From Hanamia caeni (GTDB taxonomy: Bacteria; Bacteroidota; Bacteroidia; Chitinophagales; Chitinophagaceae), in contig NZ_RJJR01000019.1 of assembly GCF_003721595.1 (NCBI RefSeq), forward strand, positions 1 to 64,000: a DNA stretch of 64,000 nt. Direction: 5' to 3'. The translations under genes were made by a program, and so were the position numbers. The notes beneath the pieces are model-generated. The model did no database searches. It had not been told where the DNA came from and worked only from the letters and a program-made list of their open reading frames with translations. Numbering within the stretch: the stretch's first letter is position 1; each line of letters begins with the position of its first letter. This document shows positions 35,267-43,680 of the stretch, piece by piece.

Positions 35267-35551
35267 TTAAGCAGTAATTGGATTTACTTTTATTTGTCCG
35301 CCAACAGCTTTCAAAACTTTCATTATTGTCGAAAATTGAGGTTTTGCACCTTCAGATAAAGCCTTGTACAAACTTGGCCTGCTAAGTCCTGTTTCCTCTG
35401 CGATTTTCGTCATTCCAATTGCCTTTGCAACATTTCCGATTGCAGTAATTATTTCAGAATCGCTCCCTTCTTCTAAAACTTCATTAAGGTATTCAGCAAT
35501 CATTTCATTGCTATCTAAATAATCTGCAATATCAAATTTTGATGTTCCCAT
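35267..35551 (-). CDS. HigA-like antitoxin (HTH, addiction-module antidote family)
   Basis: The 94-residue protein matches the antidote family paired with short RelE/HigB-like toxins: DIADYLDSNEMIAEYLNEVL, then DSEIITAIGNVAKAIGMTKIAEETGLSRPSLYKAL, in which an XRE-type helix-turn-helix (IAEETGLSRPSLYKAL) is clear, and the ending FSTIMKVLKAVGGQIKV. It binds and silences the toxin and represses the operon. The toxin gene is 7 bp upstream, the toxin-first order typical of HigBA-like modules. Confidence 0.88.
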   Translation of the reverse strand: MGTSKFDIADYLDSNEMIAEYLNEVLEEGSDSEIITAIGNVAKAIGMTKIAEETGLSRPSLYKALSEGAKPQFSTIMKVLKAVGGQIKVNPITA

Positions 35552-35558
35552 TTTCTAA

Positions 35559-35855
35559 TTATTTTAGGTTATTCCATATTTCTTTGGCCTTTTGAATGTC
35601 CTTTTGTTGGGTTGATTTATCTCCACCAATAAGCAAAATAATAATCTTTCCGCCTTTTTGTTTAAAGTATATTCTATAGCCTTTTGCATAATCGATTTTC
35701 AATTCACTAATCCCATTTCCCACAGGTTTACAATCACCAAAGTGTTCATCTATTTCTAATTTCTGAATTCTAAACAAAATTTTTGCTTTTGCTCTCGCAT
35801 CTTTTAACTTCCTCAACCATTTATCAAATTCTATTGTTTTCTCAATAAAGTACAT
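35559..35855 (-). CDS. RelE/ParE-superfamily toxin (HigB-like)
   Basis: Starting at the ATG at 35855 (MYFIEK) the product is 98 residues, the normal length for this toxin family. It shows WLRKLKDARAKAKILFRIQKLE, the core GDCKPVGNGISELKIDYAKGYRIYF and the end LLIGGDKSTQQKDIQKAKEIW. Such toxins cleave mRNA at the ribosome or block gyrase; the family subclass cannot be settled by eye. The open frame reaches back 29 codons further but that extension is not family-like. It is followed after 7 bp by the antitoxin gene. Confidence 0.88.
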   Translation of the reverse strand: MYFIEKTIEFDKWLRKLKDARAKAKILFRIQKLEIDEHFGDCKPVGNGISELKIDYAKGYRIYFKQKGGKIIILLIGGDKSTQQKDIQKAKEIWNNLK

Positions 35856-36094
35856 TTTGTGCTTGTATTCATTCGGATACAAAATTAGTATAAAAGTTCG
35901 GAAGAGATCAACTTTTGCGAGTGGAATGGTTGACGAACCCAAATATTTGAAACGTCTATCAAGTTAAGCACTAGCCCTAATAAAATAGGATGCAATTCAT
36001 CTTATAAAAAACTTGCAATAACGGGTAGGAGTTTTCTGTTTAAAAATTCTAACTTTACGTATTGCTTATCCATTCATTCTTTAAAATTCAAGTT

Positions 36095-36457
36095 ATGATT
36101 GAAACTATCCAGGGTTTACCGCCTTATGTGGCGGCCTTTAACGCCACCGGAAAAATTACAGGAAAGGACTATGATGAAGTTATAAATCCTTTAGTAAGCA
36201 AAATTTACAAAGAGCAGGGCAAAATCAACTATTTGCTGGTATTAAATACCGACCTGCAAAATTACAGTGCGGAAGCCTGGTTTAAGGATGCACTGCTCGG
36301 CTTTGTATATTTTACCGAATGGAAAAAGATTTGCATTGTTTCTTCGCAAAAAACAATTAAAAACTTCACCGATATTTTTGGGAAGCTGATTCCTGGCCAC
36401 ACCAAAGGATTTATGATGGAAGATTTGGATGTAGCAAAAGAATGGATTTCCCAATAG
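36095..36457 (+). CDS. SpoIIAA-like (STAS-related) protein
   Basis: The 120-residue product, taken from the ATG at 36095 (MIETIQG), resembles the SpoIIAA-like family: LPPYVAAFNATGKITGKDYDEVINPLVSK, then NYLLVLNTDLQNYSAEAWFKD, the WKKICIVSSQKTIKNFTDIFGK helix-strand and the end FMMEDLDVAKEWIS. These are small cytoplasmic proteins with a STAS-like fold and unknown function. The upstream open-frame extension starts at a TTG and is unlikely. The gene is convergent with the e(P4)-type phosphatase gene. Confidence 0.8.
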   Translation: MIETIQGLPPYVAAFNATGKITGKDYDEVINPLVSKIYKEQGKINYLLVLNTDLQNYSAEAWFKDALLGFVYFTEWKKICIVSSQKTIKNFTDIFGKLIPGHTKGFMMEDLDVAKEWISQ

Positions 36458-36466
36458 CACACAGTC

Positions 36467-37267
36467 TTAATATCCTTTTACTGCAGATTTTATAATTGAA
36501 TCTTTTTGCGCTGGCGTAAGTGAATAATCATAATGATACAACGAAGATTCCCAATCGCCGTACACCGGGTTCGGCAATACGATAAAGCGGTTTCCGAATT
36601 CTGCAGAAAAGTTGTCGGCTACGTTTTCTCTTTCATCTGAAGATTTTTTTTCAAACAAATTACTGAAGTCATTCAGGTTGTCGCCCATCAGCAGCACAAT
36701 ATTATGTGTGTTGGAGATTGTATTTTTTCTCAATTCTTTTGAAGATGTTTCCTGCTTGAGTAGCAGATGTGCATCGTCAGCATTGGGAAAATTAAAGTGC
36801 TGCAGATTTTTTAATGTGCCTTCGCGTTCATCTTCGCCGCGATTTGAAACGTAAAATATTTCTACTCCCGAAGCGAAAGCGAATTGCAAAAAATGCAATG
36901 CACCGGGCAGGGTGTCAGCTTTTCCCATTGCAGTCCACTCGCGCCATGAATCAGCATCATAATCTTTGCCCTGCAATATTTGATGAGCCTCATAGGGGCT
37001 GTTGTTCAGTATGGTTTCATCAATATCAGTCATTATTGCGCGCGGCTTCAAGGATCGTTCATGGTTAAATTCTGCAAGCTTTATGCGAGCTATGTTGAAA
37101 GCCTGGTAACACAACGCTCTATATTCTGCTGACCTTTGCTGAAAAGCGGTCACAAATATTTTTCCGTCGATAACAAGATTATCGCGCTTTGTAACATTCG
37201 TTGTTGTCACGCGTGGCGCCGCACACGAGCCGGAAAACAGCAATAAAACAAAAGCTATTTTTTTCAT
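36467..37267 (-). CDS. 5'-nucleotidase, lipoprotein e(P4) family (HAD superfamily)
   Basis: Starting at the ATG at 37267 (MKKIAF) the protein has a lipoprotein signal (FSGSC) and the class C acid phosphatase/e(P4) fold: QQRSAEYRALCYQAFNIA, the HAD nucleophile motif TDIDETILNN (first Asp nucleophile, second acid/base), WTAMGKADTLPGAL, IFYVSNRGE and MGDNLNDFSNLF with the metal-binding Asp. Members dephosphorylate nucleotides such as NMN at the outer membrane so that the nucleoside can be taken up. Four codons upstream of the chosen ATG there is a non-ATG candidate, rejected because it would precede the signal peptide with CLE. Confidence 0.9.
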   Translation of the reverse strand: MKKIAFVLLLFSGSCAAPRVTTTNVTKRDNLVIDGKIFVTAFQQRSAEYRALCYQAFNIARIKLAEFNHERSLKPRAIMTDIDETILNNSPYEAHQILQGKDYDADSWREWTAMGKADTLPGALHFLQFAFASGVEIFYVSNRGEDEREGTLKNLQHFNFPNADDAHLLLKQETSSKELRKNTISNTHNIVLLMGDNLNDFSNLFEKKSSDERENVADNFSAEFGNRFIVLPNPVYGDWESSLYHYDYSLTPAQKDSIIKSAVKGY

Positions 37268-37411
37268 TTCAAGGCACATTTAATGGAGCAAAAAAAATTG
37301 AGTATTATTTTTGATATCTCATTTCCCGCAAAGTAAAGGATTTAAAATTTGCAGATTTTTATTTTATTATCTCTTAATTTTATTCAAAACTCATAAAAGC
37401 TAAAATATAAG

Positions 37412-38344
37412 ATGGATTTTGTTGATTATTACAAAACATTAGATGTTGCAAAGAATGCGTCTGCCGCTGATATTAAAAAAGCGTACCGCAAACTTGCCAG
37501 GAAATATCATCCCGACGTAAACCCGAATGACAAAGAAGCCCATAAAAAATTTCAACAGATAAATGAAGCGCACGAAGTTTTAAGCGACCCCGAAAAAAGA
37601 AAAAAATATGATCAGTATGGTGAAAACTGGAAGCATGCGGATCAATATGAACAAGCCAGGAGGCAGCAGGGGCAGCAAGCCGGCGGCGGATTTGGAGATT
37701 TTGGCGGATTTGGACAGGGTTTTGGTGGCGGCGAAGGATACACGTATTCTTCCGGCGATGAAGGAAGTTTTTCTGACTTTTTTGAATCTCTTTTTGGCGG
37801 CGGTGGAAAAAGCAGAAGAAGCCAATCCAAATATCGGGGACAAGATTATAATGCAGAACTCCGGCTGTCATTAGCAGATGCCTATACTACTCATAAACAA
37901 ACACTCACTATCAACGGAAAAAATGTGCGGATAACGATTCCGGCGGGCGTTGAAAACGGCCAGCAAATCAGGCTGAAAGGCTATGGCAGCCCCGGTGCAA
38001 ACGGAGGGCCCAATGGCGATCTTTTCATAACTTTCGTAATACCAAATGAACAGGACTTGAAGCGCGAAGGAAATAATCTTTACAAAACTGAAGACCTTGA
38101 TCTTTATACAGCCCTGCTCGGCGGTGAAAAAACTATTGATACTTTAAGTGGTAAGATAAAGCTGAAAGTGGCGCCTGAGACGCAGAACGGCGCCAAAATC
38201 CGGTTGAAAGGAAAAGGTTTCCCGGTTTACAAAAAAGAAGGCCAGTTTGGTAATTTGTATATTACATGGAATATCAAATTGCCTACGAATCTGACGCCGA
38301 AACAAAAAGAATTATTCACCGAATTATCAAAATTATCATCCTAA
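37412..38344 (+). CDS. cbpA: DnaJ-family co-chaperone, CbpA type
   Basis: The 310-residue protein has an N-terminal J domain (1-70) with the HPD tripeptide at 33-35, a Gly/Phe-rich linker (about 88-140, with GGFGDFGGFGQGFGG), and the two-part DnaJ C-terminal substrate domain (about 145-305, with RLSLADAYTTHKQTLT, RIKGxG-like turns and NLYITWNIKLP). The CxxCxGxG zinc fingers are absent, which makes it the CbpA subtype. It stimulates Hsp70 ATPase. The modulator gene follows after 10 bp, an operon found in many bacteria. Confidence 0.93.
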   Translation: MDFVDYYKTLDVAKNASAADIKKAYRKLARKYHPDVNPNDKEAHKKFQQINEAHEVLSDPEKRKKYDQYGENWKHADQYEQARRQQGQQAGGGFGDFGGFGQGFGGGEGYTYSSGDEGSFSDFFESLFGGGGKSRRSQSKYRGQDYNAELRLSLADAYTTHKQTLTINGKNVRITIPAGVENGQQIRLKGYGSPGANGGPNGDLFITFVIPNEQDLKREGNNLYKTEDLDLYTALLGGEKTIDTLSGKIKLKVAPETQNGAKIRLKGKGFPVYKKEGQFGNLYITWNIKLPTNLTPKQKELFTELSKLSS

Positions 38345-38354
38345 AATTTTTGAT

Positions 38355-38657
38355 ATGGAAAACGATGACTTAATACCTGCTGAAGAATTTTGTGTCTATC
38401 ATAACATCGAATACTCCTTTATCAGTTCTTTACAAGATTCAGGATTGATAAGGGTTACATCGGTAGAGCACAATTCCTACATTCCTTCCGATGAATTGGA
38501 AAAACTGGAAAAATTTGTGCGCCTGCACTATGATCTTGAAATCAACGTAGAAGGAATTGAGACGATAAATCATTTATTGCAAAAGATTGATTTGTTACAA
38601 AAAGAAATTTTGCATTTGCGAAATATTGCTGCTATAGCAGATCTTTCTTCAGAATAA
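38355..38657 (+). CDS. cbpM: Chaperone modulator CbpM
   Basis: A 100-residue MerR-HTH-like protein of the CbpM family: DLIPAEEFCVYHNIEYSFISSLQDSGLI, a strand with VEHNSYIPSDELEKLEKFVRLH, and a C-terminal coiled segment (INHLLQKIDLLQKEILHLRN). CbpM binds the J domain of CbpA and inhibits it. It is directly downstream of cbpA, 10 bp apart, supporting the assignment. It ends 24 bp before the convergent permease gene. Confidence 0.9.
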   Translation: MENDDLIPAEEFCVYHNIEYSFISSLQDSGLIRVTSVEHNSYIPSDELEKLEKFVRLHYDLEINVEGIETINHLLQKIDLLQKEILHLRNIAAIADLSSE

Positions 38658-38681
38658 AAATCCGTGTTATTTATTTGTCTA

Positions 38682-40022
38682 CTACTTTTTTGCAGATAGA
38701 AAAGGCCACTCATTTCGAATCCTTGCTTTTATAAAATAAACAATACCGCCAAGAAAAATAACTACTAATCCGGCAAACATCAATTTAGTTCCGGTGGAAA
38801 TAAGTATGAACAACCACATCAAAATGGCGACTATAACCGGCAATGGAAACAATGGCATTTTGTAGGGAAAATAAACTCCATTTTTACGCGATCTCAGAAT
38901 CAATAAACCAACTGCCTGGCCTACAAATTGAATCATAATCCTCATTGCGAGAATAGCGCTGATGGCTTCACTCAGCTTAAAAAGCATACTGAAAATAAAT
39001 GCAACGCCACCTAAAAACAATAAAGAAACATAAGGAAAGTTTTTGGTCGGATGAAGTTTTTCAAAAATTTTAAAAAACTCGCCATCCCTGGCGGCAGCAT
39101 ACGGGATACGGCTATAACCAAGGGTTGCAGAAAACACGGAAGCAAAAGCTACCCATAGCACCAGGCACGTAATTATGGTTGCAGCGGTATGTCCCATCAG
39201 GGCCTGCATAAATTCACTTATAACAAATTCGCTTTCTTTTGCGTCCTGCCAGGGAATAACGCTTACCACGCTTACGTTCATCATCAGGTACAAAACTGCA
39301 ATGCCGATGATGGAAATCAAAATGCTTCGCGGAATATTTTTTGATGGATTTTTTATTTCGCTTCCCAAATGGCAAATATTGTAATAGCCCAAATAGCTAT
39401 AAACAGATTTTACACTGGCAAATCCAATGGCAGTCACAAATGCGTAATCTACCGATAGGCCGTTATTGATATTTTTTATCGGCGATAAAAAATTTCCATG
39501 AACAATACCGCCACCAATTATCCAAAACATGGTAATAAGCACTCCGCTCCAAAGAAAGATGCTGATTTTTCCAATGGTTTCAATTCTCCGGTATAATAAA
39601 ATCACAATTAAGATTACCACTCCGCCACTCACAAATTTTTCCGTATAAAATGTAAGAGGAACGAGAAATGAAAAATATTTTGCAAAGCCAATGGCTGCAG
39701 AGGCTATCACAAGCGGCGCCTGTATCATCGTTTGCCATACAAACAAAAAGCTCATCATTTTTCCGGCCTTGTTTTTTCCGTAAGCTTCTCGTAAAAAATT
39801 ATAACTGCCACCGGCTTCAGGAAATGCGGCGCCCAGCTCGCTCCAAACCTGCCCGTCAACAATGGAAAGAAAAGCCCCCGCAAGCCACGCATATAAAAAG
39901 TACGGGCCGTTCATCATTCCAATTACCATCGGCAGTGTGATAAAAGGGCCAATGCCCACCATGTCAGTCATGTTAATCGCTGACGCCTGCCACAGGCTTA
40001 AACTCCGCTTCATCTCAGCCAT
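38682..40022 (-). CDS. APC-superfamily amino acid permease
   Basis: The 446-residue protein has twelve hydrophobic helices and the APC landmarks in helix 1 (NMTDMVGIGPFITLPMVIG), helix 3 (GAAFPEAGGSYNFLREAYG), and helix 6 (AIGFASVKSVYSYLGYYNICHLGSEIKNP). It is an inner-membrane amino acid transporter or exchanger; substrate unknown. The neighbouring glycosylasparaginase releases aspartate and an amino sugar, so amino acid uptake is at least compatible with the context, but the gene is on the opposite strand. Start at ATG 40022 (MAEMKRS). Confidence 0.88.
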   Translation of the reverse strand: MAEMKRSLSLWQASAINMTDMVGIGPFITLPMVIGMMNGPYFLYAWLAGAFLSIVDGQVWSELGAAFPEAGGSYNFLREAYGKNKAGKMMSFLFVWQTMIQAPLVIASAAIGFAKYFSFLVPLTFYTEKFVSGGVVILIVILLYRRIETIGKISIFLWSGVLITMFWIIGGGIVHGNFLSPIKNINNGLSVDYAFVTAIGFASVKSVYSYLGYYNICHLGSEIKNPSKNIPRSILISIIGIAVLYLMMNVSVVSVIPWQDAKESEFVISEFMQALMGHTAATIITCLVLWVAFASVFSATLGYSRIPYAAARDGEFFKIFEKLHPTKNFPYVSLLFLGGVAFIFSMLFKLSEAISAILAMRIMIQFVGQAVGLLILRSRKNGVYFPYKMPLFPLPVIVAILMWLFILISTGTKLMFAGLVVIFLGGIVYFIKARIRNEWPFLSAKK

Positions 40023-40204
40023 GCAAAAAACTATTAGGTATTAAAGTGATGAAATAATTAATCGTAAATGAATTTTATAAAAATACAATCTGCTGACCAA
40101 GAAATTATATTTGTCCGGCTTTAATTTTCTCTTCCCTCCAAAATAAAAAAATGTGATAAAAATTTGTTTACTATTGTTTTTTAATTTTGAAAAAATAAAT
40201 CCCG

Positions 40205-41254
40205 ATGATCAACAGACGAAAATTTTTACAGCTTTCCACCCTTTCGGCCCCACTAGTTTCTTTAAAAAATGTTTTTAACAACGGTGCACCGCAAACCAAA
40301 CCTATTGTGGTTTCTACATGGGATAATGGGCGGTTTGTAAATAAGGAAGCCTGGAAAATTCTTTCTAAAAATGGCCGTGCGCTGGATGCGGTGGAGGCAG
40401 GCGCAAGATATGTGGAAGATACCATAGACTGTTGCATCGGCCTTGGCGGCTATCCCGACCGTGATGGAATTGTTACGCTCGATTCATGCATTATGGATGA
40501 AAAAGCCAACTGTGGCTCTGTAGGCGCACTAGAAAGAATTAAGCACCCCGTATCCGTAGCAAGAAAAATTATGGAAACCACCCCCCACATCATGTTGGTA
40601 GGACAGGGAGCACAGCAATTTGCTTTGGAAAACGGATTTGAAAGGCAGCCACAAATACTTTCAGAGCCTGCAAGGCAGGCGTATGAAAACTGGTTGAAAA
40701 AAAATGAGTACAAGCCTGAAATTAATATCGAAAATAAAGATGCAGAAAGAAAAAATAAAAATGGCAATGGCCCTTTTGCGCCACAGTTTTTTGATGACGG
40801 TTCCATCAATCATGATACGATGGGATTGGTAGCTTTGGATCAATCAGGAAATATGAGCGGCGCAGTTACTACCAGTGGAATGGCTTTTAAAATTCACGGA
40901 CGGGTTGGTGATTCGCCAATCATTGGCGCGGGCCTTTTTGTAGACAACGAAGTAGGCGCTGCTACTTCGAGTGGAATGGGTGAAGAGGTGATACGTATAT
41001 GTGGTACGCATCTCGTTGTAGAATTTATGCGGCAGGGCTATTCGCCTGAAGTTGCCTGCCGTAAGGCAATTGAGAGAATTATTCATCGCAGTGAGGAAAA
41101 AGCAAAAAAAGTGCAGGTAGGCTTTTTGGCTTTAAATAATAAGGGAGAATATGGGGCGTATGCCATTCAAAAAGGATTTGTTTTTTCAGTGAAAAGTAAT
41201 GGCGAAGAAAAAGTTTATGCTTCCAAATACTTTTATGACTTGGGCGTATCATAG
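40205..41254 (+). CDS. Glycosylasparaginase (N4-(beta-N-acetylglucosaminyl)-L-asparaginase), Tat-exported
   Basis: The 349-residue protein begins with a twin-arginine-like signal (NRRKFLQLST). The Ntn-hydrolase core has STWDNGRFVNKEAW, GLGGYPDRDGIVTLD, and the autoprocessing site HDTMGLVAL, where cleavage before Thr exposes the catalytic nucleophile; SGMAFKIHGRVGDSPIIGAG binds substrate. The enzyme cleaves the GlcNAc-Asn bond of N-linked glycans. It heads a rightward group with CutC-like and HEAT-like genes and lies about 2.4 kb from a GH29 fucosidase gene, suggesting breakdown of glycoprotein glycans. Confidence 0.92.
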   Translation: MINRRKFLQLSTLSAPLVSLKNVFNNGAPQTKPIVVSTWDNGRFVNKEAWKILSKNGRALDAVEAGARYVEDTIDCCIGLGGYPDRDGIVTLDSCIMDEKANCGSVGALERIKHPVSVARKIMETTPHIMLVGQGAQQFALENGFERQPQILSEPARQAYENWLKKNEYKPEINIENKDAERKNKNGNGPFAPQFFDDGSINHDTMGLVALDQSGNMSGAVTTSGMAFKIHGRVGDSPIIGAGLFVDNEVGAATSSGMGEEVIRICGTHLVVEFMRQGYSPEVACRKAIERIIHRSEEKAKKVQVGFLALNNKGEYGAYAIQKGFVFSVKSNGEEKVYASKYFYDLGVS

Positions 41255-41284
41255 GATTTGGAGTGAGAAGTGAGAGATTGAGAG

Positions 41285-41337
41285 GGTTTAGATGGTTTAG
41301 AAAGGTTTAGATAGTGGAGAGGTTTAGACGGTTTAGA
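41285..41337. repeat. GGTTTAGA short repeats (five copies)
   Basis: Five exact GGTTTAGA units occur at 41285, 41294, 41304, 41321 and 41330, separated by one to nine bases, in the gap before the CutC-like gene. The unit is not related by sequence to the heptamer at 109-192. It may be a slippage product or affect the 5' leader of the downstream gene. Confidence 0.8.
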
Positions 41338-41362
41338 GATTATTTTATAATTCGGATTTACC

Positions 41363-42106
41363 ATGGAAAATAATTTAGAAATAATCGGTTTCAATATTGA
41401 AAGTTGCCTTGCCGCCCAGGAAGCAGGCGCCGATAGGATTGAGCTTTGTGGTTCGCCGGGCGAAGGAGGCACTACGCCATCCTATGGCTTAGTTCAATCA
41501 GCGAGGGAAAAACTGGAAATTGATTTGTATGTGATGATTCGCCCGCGCGGTGGAGATTTCCTGTATACTAATAATGAATTTGAAATGATGATGAAGGAGG
41601 TCGAATTCTGTAAGCGATCAGGTTGCGATGGTATCGTTACAGGCGCTCTAACTCCGGACGGCCATGTGGACAAAGAAAGATGTAAAATATTAGTTGACAT
41701 TGCCTATCCTATGGGGGTTACTTTTCACCGCGCTTTCGACAGGGTGGCGGATCCGTTTGGATCTATGGAAGATCTTATAGCACTGGGTTTTGAGAGAATT
41801 CTCACATCAGGATTACAACCAAAAGCTGAGCAAAGTACCAGCCTTTTATCGCAACTAATACGCAAATCAGACGGAAGGATTATTATAATGCCGGGCTCTG
41901 GCATCAATTCCGCAAACATAATTTCAATAGCCGAAAAAACAGGCGCCAAAGAATTTCACAGTTCGGCTTCATTTTTGAAAAAAAGTGAAATGAAGTTTGT
42001 AAATAAAGAAATGAATGAAGTTTTGGAATATATTTCCGTCAACAAAGATGAAGTAAAAAATATGAAGAAACTGTTGAACAACTTTACCAAAAGCGCAAAA
42101 AAATAA
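41363..42106 (+). CDS. cutC: CutC-family protein
   Basis: The 247-residue TIM-barrel protein matches CutC: ENNLEIIGFNIESCLAAQEAGADRIELC, MIRPRGGDFLYTNNEF, GCDGIVTGALTPDGHVD, VTFHRAFDRVADP, GFERILTSGLQP and IMPGSGINSANI. The family was named for copper tolerance in E. coli, but a direct copper role is doubtful, and in Bacteroidota it often neighbours glycoside-catabolic genes. It lies 109 bp after the glycosylasparaginase gene and 23 bp before the HEAT-like gene, so an operon is likely. Confidence 0.92.
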   Translation: MENNLEIIGFNIESCLAAQEAGADRIELCGSPGEGGTTPSYGLVQSAREKLEIDLYVMIRPRGGDFLYTNNEFEMMMKEVEFCKRSGCDGIVTGALTPDGHVDKERCKILVDIAYPMGVTFHRAFDRVADPFGSMEDLIALGFERILTSGLQPKAEQSTSLLSQLIRKSDGRIIIMPGSGINSANIISIAEKTGAKEFHSSASFLKKSEMKFVNKEMNEVLEYISVNKDEVKNMKKLLNNFTKSAKK

Positions 42107-42129
42107 TTTAGAAAATATTTTCTAAAAGG

Positions 42130-42645
42130 ATGAACCTCCGGCGGCAAATATTAAAAGAACATACCAAAGCCAATTGTGAAAAAATAATTGCCTGGGTGGG
42201 TGAGGATGTTTCCCGGTTTAATGAACTTTTCAGGTTCTTCCTTACGGATGAAAGCCGGGTAACACAAAGAGCTGCATGGCCGCTGAGCTATTGTGCGATT
42301 GCTCATCCCGGATTTATCAAAGAAAACTTTGACGAATTAATTGAAAATTTAAAAAAAGAGCCACTTCATAATGCAATCAAACGCAACACCGTTCGGCTTT
42401 TGCAATTTGTTCCCCTTCCAGAGGAATATGAAGGCGATGTGATGAATCTCTGTTTCCATTACCTTGAATCTCCAAACGAAGCGGTAGCTATTAAAGCTTT
42501 CTCTCTGACGATTTTGGGAAACCTGGCTAAAAAATATCCTGAGATAATTCCTGAAATAAAATTGCTGATAAAAACCCAAATCGATCATCAAAGTGCTGCC
42601 TTCAGGCAAAGGGCCAAAAAATTTCTTAATGATGTTCCATCCTGA
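42130..42645 (+). CDS. HEAT-repeat-like protein of unknown function
   Basis: This 171-residue all-helical protein has HEAT-like helical pairs: LRRQILKEHTKANCEKIIAWVG, WPLSYCAIAHPGFIKENFDELI, MNLCFHYLESPNEAVAIKAFSL, LGNLAKKYPEIIPEIKLLIK. It resembles small Bacteroidota adaptor proteins with no known activity. No signal peptide and no catalytic residues. It follows cutC by 23 bp and its end is convergent with the zinc dehydrogenase gene. Confidence 0.75.
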   Translation: MNLRRQILKEHTKANCEKIIAWVGEDVSRFNELFRFFLTDESRVTQRAAWPLSYCAIAHPGFIKENFDELIENLKKEPLHNAIKRNTVRLLQFVPLPEEYEGDVMNLCFHYLESPNEAVAIKAFSLTILGNLAKKYPEIIPEIKLLIKTQIDHQSAAFRQRAKKFLNDVPS

Positions 42646-42657
42646 CGAACAGAAAAT

Positions 42658-43674
42658 TTATTCCATGGATACCATTGCCTTTATCACACCATTTGCGGGA
42701 TTAAGCCATTGAGCAAATTCTTGTTTGACGTCTGTAAAAATTGTCCGATGTGTGATGTAGTTGGAAGGATCAATTAATTTATTTTTCATCGCCAGCATCA
42801 CCTTTTCAAAATCTTCTTTTGTAGCGTTCCGGCTGCTCATCAGCGTAGCTTCTCTTTTATGAAATTCAGGATGACTGAAACAAATTTCTCCTTTTTGTAA
42901 ACCTATTAAAATGTATTTTCCACCGTGAGACAAATATTTAAAGCCCGTGTTAATAGCTTTCAAATTTCCTGTGGCATCTATTACCACTGTGGGCATATCA
43001 CCGTTTGTAATTTCAGCAAGTTGCTGTATAACATCTTTGCCCGCCGCATTCAGCGTAAAGCTCACATGTAATTTTTCTTTACAAAACTGCAGCCGCTGCT
43101 CATTAATATCCATCGCTATCACATTAGCGCCAGCAATTTTTGCCATTTCCATAGTTCCCAAACCGATGGGGCCGGCGCCAATTACCAACACGTTTTCACC
43201 GTTCGCAATCTGCGTGCGCCTTACACCGTGAGCGCCAATAGCCAGTGGCTCTACCAATGCAAGCTCATCAAGGCTCAAACCCTCTCCATGCAATAAACTT
43301 TCGGAAGGAACCATTAAATATTCTACCATTCCGCCGTCGCAATGCACGCCGCAAACCCGGATACTGCTGCAGCAATTTGGCTTACCCATCCTGCATGCAA
43401 TGCAGTGGCCACAATTAAAATATGGAATGAAAGTTACTATCTCCCCTTTTTCGAAGCCAGGCGCATTATCAAAATCAACCAGCTCCCCTGATAGTTCGTG
43501 ACCTAAAATCCGTGGATAGCTGAAATACGGCTGGGTGCCTTCGAAGGCGTGCAAATCAGTGCCACAAATTCCGATACGTTTAATTTTTATGATAGCGTAA
43601 CCCGGCTTCAAGTGCGGCTTTTGAAGCGTTTTATATTCAAAATTCCCAGGCTCAGTACAAACCAAAACTTTCAT
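42658..43674 (-). CDS. Zinc-dependent medium-chain alcohol dehydrogenase
   Basis: A 338-residue MDR enzyme: catalytic zinc ligands in GICGTDLHAFEG and GHELSG, structural zinc cysteines in CGHCIACRMGKPNCC, and a cofactor motif VIGAGPIGLGTMEMA with MDINEQRLQF (Asp implies NAD+). It resembles sorbitol, threonine and L-fuconate/L-galactonate-type dehydrogenases. It starts 6 bp after the GH29 fucosidase stop, so the two form an operon, and oxidation of L-fucose or a related sugar is a reasonable but unproved role. Confidence 0.85.
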   Translation of the reverse strand: MKVLVCTEPGNFEYKTLQKPHLKPGYAIIKIKRIGICGTDLHAFEGTQPYFSYPRILGHELSGELVDFDNAPGFEKGEIVTFIPYFNCGHCIACRMGKPNCCSSIRVCGVHCDGGMVEYLMVPSESLLHGEGLSLDELALVEPLAIGAHGVRRTQIANGENVLVIGAGPIGLGTMEMAKIAGANVIAMDINEQRLQFCKEKLHVSFTLNAAGKDVIQQLAEITNGDMPTVVIDATGNLKAINTGFKYLSHGGKYILIGLQKGEICFSHPEFHKREATLMSSRNATKEDFEKVMLAMKNKLIDPSNYITHRTIFTDVKQEFAQWLNPANGVIKAMVSME

Positions 43675-43680
43675 TTGCTT

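Noticed and set aside
35856..35942. 29-codon upstream extension of the RelE-like toxin
   Set aside because: The family length begins at the ATG at 35855 and the extension has no family similarity.
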